A DNA stretch of 64,000 bases from Novosphingobium sp. PhB57 (GTDB lineage: Bacteria; Pseudomonadota; Alphaproteobacteria; Sphingomonadales; Sphingomonadaceae): the NCBI RefSeq assembly GCF_004342985.1, contig NZ_SMBO01000001.1, forward strand, positions 1,550,001 through 1,614,000. The letters run 5' to 3'. A program made the position numbers and the translations under genes. Shown piece after piece: positions 58,261-64,000 of this stretch (positions are counted from its first letter, which is position 1; every line of letters starts with the position of its first letter). The notes beneath the pieces are model-generated. The model worked only from the letters and a program-made list of their open reading frames with translations. It ran no database searches and was not told where the DNA came from.

Positions 58261-59166
58261 CTACCAGTCCCGCGCCATCGGCGGCAGGCGCTCGACCAGG
58301 AAGTCGATCCAGGCCCTCGTCTTCGCTGCCGGCCGCCGGGTGCGGTGCGTGACGGCGTGGACCGCGCCGAGGTCGAGCAGTTCGGCGCCCAGGTCCAGTT
58401 CCACCAGCCTCCCTGCGGCGATGGCGCGGTCCACGAAGAAGCGCGGGCCGTAGACGAGTCCCATGCCCGCCTCCGCCGCCTGGGCCAGAACCTGCCCGTT
58501 GTTGGCATGCAGACTGCCCCGCACCGCGACCGCGCGGCTGCCGTCGCGGCCGAAGCCCCAGCGCGTGGCGCCGGTCTCGTTGCCCAGAGTGTAGCCGAGG
58601 CATTCATGCCCTGCGAGATCCTCGACGGATTGCGGCCTGCCGTGCCGTGCGAGGTAGGCGGGCGCGGCGCAGATCGCCATGCGCACCGGCGCCAGCTTGC
58701 GCGCCACCAGGTTGCTGTCCGCCAGTCGGCCGATGCGCACGGCAACGTCCCAGCGCTCTTCGAGCAGGTCCACCACCCGGTCGTTGAGGCCAAGCTCGAC
58801 CGTGACGGCCGGGTAGAGCGCGTGAAATTCCGTGACGAGGCGCGCCAGATAGGCGCTGCCGAAAGCGGCCGGACCGGAGACGCGCAGCAGGCCCTCCACT
58901 GCGGCGGACTGGGCCATCGCCTCGGCATCGGCATCCTCCAGTTCGGCCAGGACGCGCTCCGCCTTGTCGAGATAGGCCGCCCCCACTTCGGTCAGCGCCA
59001 GCCGCCGCGTCGTGCGGTTCACCAAGGTCGCACCCAGGCGCTGCTCCAGCGCATTGAGGTGCTTGGCCGCCATCGCCGGCGACATCGAAAGGTCCCGCGC
59101 CGCTGCCGAGAGGCCGCCGAGCCGAATCGCCTTCACGAAGACTTCGATGCCTTTCAGCCGGTCCAT
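58261..59166 (-). CDS. LysR-family transcriptional regulator
   Basis: 301 residues. The N-terminal winged HTH is DRLKGIEVFVKAIRLGGLSA, AARDLSMSPAMAAKHLNALE and TLVNRTTRRLALTEVG, followed by the PBP2-type effector domain (LRVSGPAAFGSAYLARLVTE and VRIGRLADSNLVARKLAPVR). It is divergent from the DoxX-like gene across 91 bases and likely regulates it with the adjacent dioxygenase gene, the typical LysR arrangement. The inducer is unknown. Confidence 0.92.
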   Translation of the reverse strand: MDRLKGIEVFVKAIRLGGLSAAARDLSMSPAMAAKHLNALEQRLGATLVNRTTRRLALTEVGAAYLDKAERVLAELEDADAEAMAQSAAVEGLLRVSGPAAFGSAYLARLVTEFHALYPAVTVELGLNDRVVDLLEERWDVAVRIGRLADSNLVARKLAPVRMAICAAPAYLARHGRPQSVEDLAGHECLGYTLGNETGATRWGFGRDGSRAVAVRGSLHANNGQVLAQAAEAGMGLVYGPRFFVDRAIAAGRLVELDLGAELLDLGAVHAVTHRTRRPAAKTRAWIDFLVERLPPMARDW

Positions 59167-59257
59167 TCAACACCCCTGGTAGAAAGTCATTCAACGTATG
59201 GCATGATTATCACCAGCGGGGCGAAGGTCTAGAGGAGTCTTCGAAAGGAAGCCCCCC

Positions 59258-59662
59258 ATGACATCTACCCCTTCCACCAGCCCCTACGGCGCGTTCATCC
59301 TGCGCGTCGCGCTCGGCGTGCTGTTCCTGGCGCACTTCTCGCTCAAGATGTTCGTCTTCACCCCGGCCGGCGCGGCCGGCTTCTTCGGCAGCCTCGGCCT
59401 GCCGCCGGCGCTTGCCTATGTGACCATGGCGGCGGAACTGCTCGGCGGTCTGGCACTGATCCTGGGCATCTACGCCCGCGCCGTGGCGCTGGCCTTGATC
59501 CCGCTGCTGCTCGGCACCATCGTCATGGTGCATGGAGCCAACGGCTTCTTCTTCGATGGCAAGGGCGGCGGCTGGGAATATCCCGCCTTCTGGTCCATTG
59601 CCCTCCTCGTCCTGGCCCTGATCGGCGACGGCGCCCACGCGCTCGTGCCGACCCGGCGCTGA
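59258..59662 (+). CDS. DoxX-family membrane protein
   Basis: 134 residues with four transmembrane helices: ILRVALGVLFLAHFSLKMFV, then GFFGSLGLPPALAYVTMAAE with ELLGGLALILGIYARAVALA, and PAFWSIALLVLALIGDGAHA. DoxX proteins are often linked to oxidative or electron-transfer functions. It lies 28 bases before a ring-cleaving dioxygenase gene, under likely LysR control. Confidence 0.88.
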   Translation: MTSTPSTSPYGAFILRVALGVLFLAHFSLKMFVFTPAGAAGFFGSLGLPPALAYVTMAAELLGGLALILGIYARAVALALIPLLLGTIVMVHGANGFFFDGKGGGWEYPAFWSIALLVLALIGDGAHALVPTRR

Positions 59663-59690
59663 GGCTTCCGCTCTGAAAGGAACGCGATCC

Positions 59691-60479
59691 ATGACCCGCC
59701 AACCCACCTTCTTCATCCCTCACGGCGGCGGCCCCTGCTTCTTCATGCCCGACCCGCAGGGCAACTGGGCCTCCATGGCCGCGTTCCTGCAAGGCCTTCC
59801 CGCGCGCCTGCCAGAGGCGCCCAAGGCGATCCTGGTCGTCTCGGGACACTGGGAAACCGAGGGCTTCGCCTTCACCGGCGCCGAGCAGCCGCCGCTGCTG
59901 TTCGACTACTACGGCTTCCCCCAGCACACCTACGAACTGCGCTTCGACGCGCCCGGATCGCCTGCCCTGGCCGCCCGCGCCAGCCAGCTCCTGCGCGAGG
60001 CAGGCTTCGCGGCCGCCCCGGACCCGCAGCGCGGCTATGACCACGGGGTGTTCGTGCCGCTCAAGGTGGCCTGGCCCGAGGCCGACGTGCCCGTCGTCGA
60101 GATGTCGCTCGACCGCTCGCTCGACCCGGCCCTGCATCTTGCCGCCGGACGCGCGCTCGCCCCGCTGCGCGATGAAGGCGTGCTGATCCTGGGTTCGGGC
60201 ATGAGCTTCCACAACATGCGCGGCTACGGCAATCCAGCCTCCACCGAGCCCTCCCAGGCCTTCGACCAATGGTTGACCCGGGCCGCCGGATCCGGCGCCG
60301 AAAACCGCGCCGAGGCGCTGTCGCACTGGGCCGAAGCACCCGGCGGGCGCTTCTCCCACCCGCGCGAGGAACACCTCCTGCCGCTGATGGTCGCCGCTGG
60401 CGCGGCCGAAGGTGCGGGCGAGAAGGTCTATTCGGACCTCGTGCTCAAGACCGCGATCTCGGCGTTCCGGTTCGACTGA
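59691..60479 (+). CDS. DODA-type extradiol ring-cleavage dioxygenase
   Basis: A 262-residue member of the LigB/DODA family. It opens TFFIPHGGGPCFFMPDP (His11, metal ligand), with ILVVSGHWETEGFAFTG, the GYDHGVFVPLKVAWPEADV motif and GVLILGSGMSFHNMRGYG containing further His. These enzymes cleave catechol-type rings; DODA acts on DOPA, and other members on plant or aromatic catechols. It is adjacent to DoxX and the LysR regulator. The substrate is not determined. Confidence 0.9.
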   Translation: MTRQPTFFIPHGGGPCFFMPDPQGNWASMAAFLQGLPARLPEAPKAILVVSGHWETEGFAFTGAEQPPLLFDYYGFPQHTYELRFDAPGSPALAARASQLLREAGFAAAPDPQRGYDHGVFVPLKVAWPEADVPVVEMSLDRSLDPALHLAAGRALAPLRDEGVLILGSGMSFHNMRGYGNPASTEPSQAFDQWLTRAAGSGAENRAEALSHWAEAPGGRFSHPREEHLLPLMVAAGAAEGAGEKVYSDLVLKTAISAFRFD

Positions 60480-60545
60480 GACAAGGGAAGTCGCGGGGGT
60501 CCGGGGGCATTTCCAGCGTCCGGGCCCCGGATCCTCGCTCTTTCC

Positions 60546-61529
60546 TCAATGCAGCAATTCGCAGCGGTTCCGCCCGCCGCGCTTGGCGGCATAGAGCGGG
60601 CCGTCCGCCGCGGCGAGCCAGTCCTCAACGCTGCCGATCGCCTCGCTCAGGGGCGCGATGCCGAAGCTGGCGGTGACGCGGATGCTCATGCCGCCGGGCA
60701 GCGGAATGTCATGCTCCGCCAAAGTCTCGCGGAATCGCTCCACCGCCGCGAGCGCTTCGCCGGGGCCGGTTTCCGGAAGGAGCACGGCGAACTCCTCCCC
60801 GCCCAGCCTGCCGAGAAAGTCGACGGGACGCGTGGAGCCGACCACCGTGGCCGCCATTTCCCGCAGCACCGCATCGCCCGCAGGATGGCCGTGCGTGTCG
60901 TTGACCTGCTTGAAGTGGTCGAGATCGATCAGCACCAGGCAGCAAGGCCGCCCATAGCGGCGGAAGCGCGCGATCTCCTGCTTCGCCTTGTCCACGAAGC
61001 CGCGGCGCGTGAGCGCGCCGGTCAGCTGGTCGCGCTCGGCGATGCGGCGCAATTCCAGCTCGTTCATGACGATGCGCGCGAAGTTGCCGAGGATGGCGAC
61101 TTCCGCCTCGTTGAAATCGCGCACTTTGTCGTCGATCGCGCAGAGCACGCCGATATTGTAGCCTTCCGGCGTCAGCAGCGGGATGCCCGCGTAGCTGCGC
61201 ACGCCGGGGTCGGTGGCGACGAAGGGATTGTTGGCGAAGCGCGCATCGAGCCTGGCGTCGGAAATCAGGAACGGCGCGGTCTGCTGGATCGCATGGGTGC
61301 AGAACGAGACATTGCGCGGCGTCTCGGCCACATCCAGCCCGCTGCGCGCCTTGAACCACTGCCGATCCGCATCGACCAGGGTGACGGCCGCCATCGGCAC
61401 GCCCAGCACGGCCCGCACCAGCGAGACGACATGTTCGAACGCTTCTTCCGGTTCGGTGTCCAGCACGTCGAGATTGCGCAGCGCCGCGAGGCGGCCCTGC
61501 TCGTCGTTGAGGATGGTTTGGGGGAGCAT
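60546..61529 (-). CDS. GAF-GGDEF diguanylate cyclase
   Basis: 327 residues from ATG 61529, the Met that puts the GAF domain at the usual distance; an upstream in-frame Met (61559) is less likely. The GAF sensor spans about residues 20-155 (FEHVVSLVRAVLGVPMAAVT, SYAGIPLLTPEGYNIGVLCA). The catalytic domain has RDQLTGALTRRGFVDKAKQ, LIDLDHFKQVNDTHGHPAGD and the active GGEEF. An RxxD inhibitory site is not obvious. It makes cyclic di-GMP in response to a cytoplasmic signal. Confidence 0.92.
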   Translation of the reverse strand: MLPQTILNDEQGRLAALRNLDVLDTEPEEAFEHVVSLVRAVLGVPMAAVTLVDADRQWFKARSGLDVAETPRNVSFCTHAIQQTAPFLISDARLDARFANNPFVATDPGVRSYAGIPLLTPEGYNIGVLCAIDDKVRDFNEAEVAILGNFARIVMNELELRRIAERDQLTGALTRRGFVDKAKQEIARFRRYGRPCCLVLIDLDHFKQVNDTHGHPAGDAVLREMAATVVGSTRPVDFLGRLGGEEFAVLLPETGPGEALAAVERFRETLAEHDIPLPGGMSIRVTASFGIAPLSEAIGSVEDWLAAADGPLYAAKRGGRNRCELLH

Positions 61530-61793
61530 AGAGGCGTTCCGACCGCGCCATGGCCGCAAGGGCCCTGGCGATGTTGATCCACTGACCGAAAACCGGCGGT
61601 TCGACCTGCCGGCACCCGATCTCGAAAGGGCGCTTGAGCCACGCGCAAGGCATTTGTGCCGATTCCCGGCGGCGGCTCCCTGTCCACGTAGACATCCCTA
61701 GAGCAGGATTGAATTCCTAAAAACGCCCGTCGTCGTCCGTGGAATGCAATCTACATCAATTTTCGGGAGCGGGCGGCAGGTGTGATCGCAATA

Positions 61794-62288
61794 TCAGGGG
61801 TTTATCTCGATCGGCGTGCCATCAGGCACCGTTTCGTAGAGCGCCTCGATCTCCGGGTTGGAGACGGCAATGCAGCCGTCCGTCCAGTCACCGCGCACTC
61901 GGCCGGTCTCCAGGTCGTTGGGCTGGCCGTGGATCATGATCATTCCCCCCGCCGAACGGCCGCGAGCCTGGGCATAGGCCCGGTCCGCGGCATTGGGGTA
62001 GGAGATGTGGAGCGAGAGGTGATAGGCGCTTTGCGGATTGCCCCAGTCGATCTCGTAGCGGCCTTCGGGGGTGCGCTCGTCGCCTTCGAAGCGCTTGGGG
62101 CCGATGGGCGCGTCGCCGAGCTGGATGTGCTCGATCACATGGACGAGCCGGTCGCCGGACCAGAGTTCCATGGTCCGCGCCGCCTTGCGCACGCGGATCA
62201 GGTCGATTTGGGGGAGCTGGAGAGCAGGCTCGGCTTCCGCAGCGCCCAGCAAAAGCAGGAGCGGCGCGAGTTTGAACCCGCGCCGCAC
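61794..62288 (-). CDS. L,D-transpeptidase (YkuD family)
   Basis: 164 residues with a short hydrophobic signal region (LAPLLLLLGAAEAEP). The YkuD motif is present as GGMIMIHGQPND and WTDGCIAVSNPE: the conserved His (about residue 118) and catalytic Cys of HxxG...CIxx. It is a small periplasmic enzyme that makes L,D-crosslinks or attaches partners to peptidoglycan. It starts 4 bases after the purA stop on the same strand, so it is probably expressed with purA. Confidence 0.87.
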   Translation of the reverse strand: MRRGFKLAPLLLLLGAAEAEPALQLPQIDLIRVRKAARTMELWSGDRLVHVIEHIQLGDAPIGPKRFEGDERTPEGRYEIDWGNPQSAYHLSLHISYPNAADRAYAQARGRSAGGMIMIHGQPNDLETGRVRGDWTDGCIAVSNPEIEALYETVPDGTPIEINP

Positions 62289-62292
62289 CGCA

Positions 62293-63582
62293 TCAATCCA
62301 GGAAGGGATCGCGCACGAGGATGGTATCCTCGCGCTCGGGGCTGGTGGAGACCAGCGCCACCGGGGTCTCGATCAGTTCCTGCACACGCTGGATGTACTT
62401 GATCGCCTGTGCGGGCAGATCGGCCCAGGAACGGGCGCCGGCCGTGGTGCCCTGCCAGCCGTCCATTTCCTCGTAGATCGGCTCGACATTGGCCTGGTCG
62501 GCGGCGTGGCTGGGGAAGTAGTCCAGCACTTTGCCGTTCAGGCGATAGCCGGTGCAGATCCGCACCTTCTCGAAGCCGTCGAGCACGTCGAGCTTGGTCA
62601 GCGCGATGCCGGTGACGCCGGAGATCGCGCAGGACTGGCGGGTGAGCACGGCGTCGAACCAGCCGCAGCGGCGCTTGCGGCCGGTGACGGTGCCGAATTC
62701 ATGGCCGCGTTCGCCGAGGCGCTGGCCGGTCTCGTCCTCCAGCTCGGTCGGGAACGGGCCCGAGCCGACGCGAGTGGTATAGGCCTTGACGATGCCCAGC
62801 ACGAAGCCGGTGGCCGAGGGGCCGAGGCCCGAACCCGAAGCCGCCGTGCCCGAAACCGTGTTCGAGCTGGTGACGAAGGGATACGTGCCGTGATCGACGT
62901 CGAGCAGCACGCCCTGCGCGCCTTCGAACAGGATGCGGGCGCCGGCCTTGCGGACCTTGTTCAGGCGCTTCCACACCGGCTGCGCGAACTGGAGCACGAA
63001 CGGCGCGATCTCGCGCAGTTCGTTGATGAGTGCCTCGCGATCGACCGGCGGCTGGTTGAAGCCGGCACGAAGTGCGTCGTGATGCGCGCAAAGGCGGTCG
63101 AGCTGCGGCTCCAGCGCATCGAGGTGCGCAAGGTCGCAGACGCGGATGGCGCGGCGGCCGACCTTGTCCTCGTAAGCCGGGCCGATGCCGCGGCCGGTGG
63201 TGCCGATCTTGCCCGAACCGGCAGCAGTTTCGCGCAGCCCGTCGAGGTCGCGGTGAAGCGGCAGGATCAGCGGGCAATTGTCCGCGATCGCGAAGTTGTC
63301 CGGATTGATCTCCACGCCCTGGCCGCGAAGCTTCTCGACTTCGGACTTGAGGTGCCAGGGATCGAGCACCACGCCATTGCCGATGATCGACAGCGTGCCG
63401 GTGACGATGCCCGAAGGCAGCAGGCTGAGCTTGTAGACCTGCTCGCCCACGACGAGCGTATGGCCGGCATTGTGGCCGCCCTGGAAACGGACGACGGCGT
63501 CGGCGCGGCTTGCCAGCCAGTCGACGATCTTGCCCTTGCCCTCATCGCCCCACTGGGCGCCGATCACGGTTACGTTGGCCAT
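62293..63582 (-). CDS. purA: Adenylosuccinate synthetase
   Basis: 429 residues from ATG 63582, which has a GGAGGAG ribosome site. It catalyses the GTP-dependent IMP + Asp step to adenylosuccinate in AMP synthesis. It opens [20 protein letters not shown] (P-loop), with [32 protein letters not shown], the [20 protein letters not shown] motif and [20 protein letters not shown]. All are standard for PurA and the length is normal. It follows a hisZ-like gene on the same strand and is followed closely by an L,D-transpeptidase gene. Confidence 0.97.
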   Translation of the reverse strand: MANVTVIGAQWGDEGKGKIVDWLASRADAVVRFQGGHNAGHTLVVGEQVYKLSLLPSGIVTGTLSIIGNGVVLDPWHLKSEVEKLRGQGVEINPDNFAIADNCPLILPLHRDLDGLRETAAGSGKIGTTGRGIGPAYEDKVGRRAIRVCDLAHLDALEPQLDRLCAHHDALRAGFNQPPVDREALINELREIAPFVLQFAQPVWKRLNKVRKAGARILFEGAQGVLLDVDHGTYPFVTSSNTVSGTAASGSGLGPSATGFVLGIVKAYTTRVGSGPFPTELEDETGQRLGERGHEFGTVTGRKRRCGWFDAVLTRQSCAISGVTGIALTKLDVLDGFEKVRICTGYRLNGKVLDYFPSHAADQANVEPIYEEMDGWQGTTAGARSWADLPAQAIKYIQRVQELIETPVALVSTSPEREDTILVRDPFLD

Positions 63583-63748
63583 GGATATACTCCTCCACCC
63601 TGCCACGGTGGATCCTATAACGCCCTTCGACAGGTCTCGGCGATATGGATTTTCATTGGGGCGGAAGCGCCCCGGCTTTTCGTCCGCGCCCTAGTGGCAA
63701 GGCGCATGGCTAGTCAAGGGCCGTGATCCCGGACCCGATCGGCCGATA

Positions 63749-64000
63749 TCAGAGCGCGACAGCCTCTGCGCCGTCCAGCCGGTGCGAGCAGCCGAGCGCG
63801 ACGGGATCGTCGCTTTCGGCCAGCGCCGCCACGGTGGTCCAGCCGATGGCACGCTGCTGCCCGGCCACGCGCGGGTCGTGGCCCAGAGGCAGGAACAGCT
63901 TGCGCTGCGCCTGCGGCTCGGCAGCCAGCAGGTCCACCAGCGGATCGGGATAGAGCGAGAAACCGGTCGCCGCTTCCGGGTGGTGCCCGGTCTGGCCGAG
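63749..64000 (-). CDS. hisZ: C-terminal part of HisZ-like ATP phosphoribosyltransferase regulatory subunit
   Basis: Only the last 83 codons are in the window, ending at the TGA on the minus strand. They encode a stretch with ATGFSLYPDPLVDLLAAEPQ, KLFLPLGHDPRVAGQQRAIG and DPVALGCSHRLDGAEAVAL. The first matches the ATGF(T/S)LYPD segment of alphaproteobacterial HisZ, and hisZ commonly lies upstream of purA in this group. The assignment rests on a short fragment and the context. Confidence 0.65.
   Translation of the reverse strand, partial: LGQTGHHPEAATGFSLYPDPLVDLLAAEPQAQRKLFLPLGHDPRVAGQQRAIGWTTVAALAESDDPVALGCSHRLDGAEAVAL

Overview
The window is a high-GC chromosomal segment, most likely from a sphingomonad alphaproteobacterium (Novosphingobium/Sphingomonas-like). 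The signs are the str-type order rpsL-rpsG-fusA-tuf, a DUF1674 protein, the protein families of the exopolysaccharide locus, an S12 protein with Arg at position 88, and a HisZ-like gene next to purA. These assignments come from reading protein motifs; no database search was run.

Layout. (1) 1-6535: ribosomal and elongation-factor genes on the minus strand (rplC partial, rpsJ, tuf, fusA, rpsG, rpsL), interrupted by a small secreted-protein gene on the plus strand between tuf and rpsJ. (2) 7.2-9.4 kb: a patch with two orphan immunity-like genes and a helix-turn-helix-like protein. (3) 9.4-37.7 kb: a large exopolysaccharide locus in several divergent blocks. It has an outer-membrane barrel and Wza-like lipoprotein, a pectate-lyase-like protein with a glycosyltransferase (GT), Wzy/Wzx/GT, a Wzz-Wzc type tyrosine kinase with a minimal phosphoglycosyl transferase, a GT/ATP-grasp/HAD operon, and a GT39. 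It also has a CDP-deoxysugar operon (RfbF, RfbG, an unusual RfbH-like dehydratase, a C-methyltransferase, an SDR protein, GT2), a GtrA protein, a UDP-uronate epimerase, a sulfotransferase and an acyltransferase. Together they would build, polymerise, decorate and export a complex polysaccharide. (4) 37.7-40.8 kb: a Rap1a/Tai-like protein, a divergent Lrp regulator/EamA exporter pair and two small proteins.

(5) 40965-52166: an 11.2-kb integrated element of clearly lower GC, bounded by an exact 25-bp repeat of the 3' end of tRNA-Lys. It carries a tyrosine integrase, a protein with family-A polymerase/T7-RNA-polymerase-like palm motifs preceded by operator- or iteron-like repeats, a three-gene envelope-protein operon, and a serine recombinase with inverted repeats at its start. 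It also carries a zinc-ribbon protein, a complete three-component ABC-ATPase (ABC-3C-type) conflict system with a small membrane protein as a probable fourth member, and a PD-(D/E)xK-like (DUF6998-like) protein. No virion structural genes are present, so it reads as a defence island or satellite-like integrative element. This is the most novel part of the window.

(6) 52.1-64 kb: ordinary chromosome with tRNA-Lys, folK, aguB, a secreted methyltransferase-like protein, msrA, a PEP-CTERM choice-of-anchor protein, rsmB, DUF1674, a LysR regulator with DoxX and an extradiol dioxygenase, a GAF-GGDEF protein, an L,D-transpeptidase, purA and the 3' end of hisZ.
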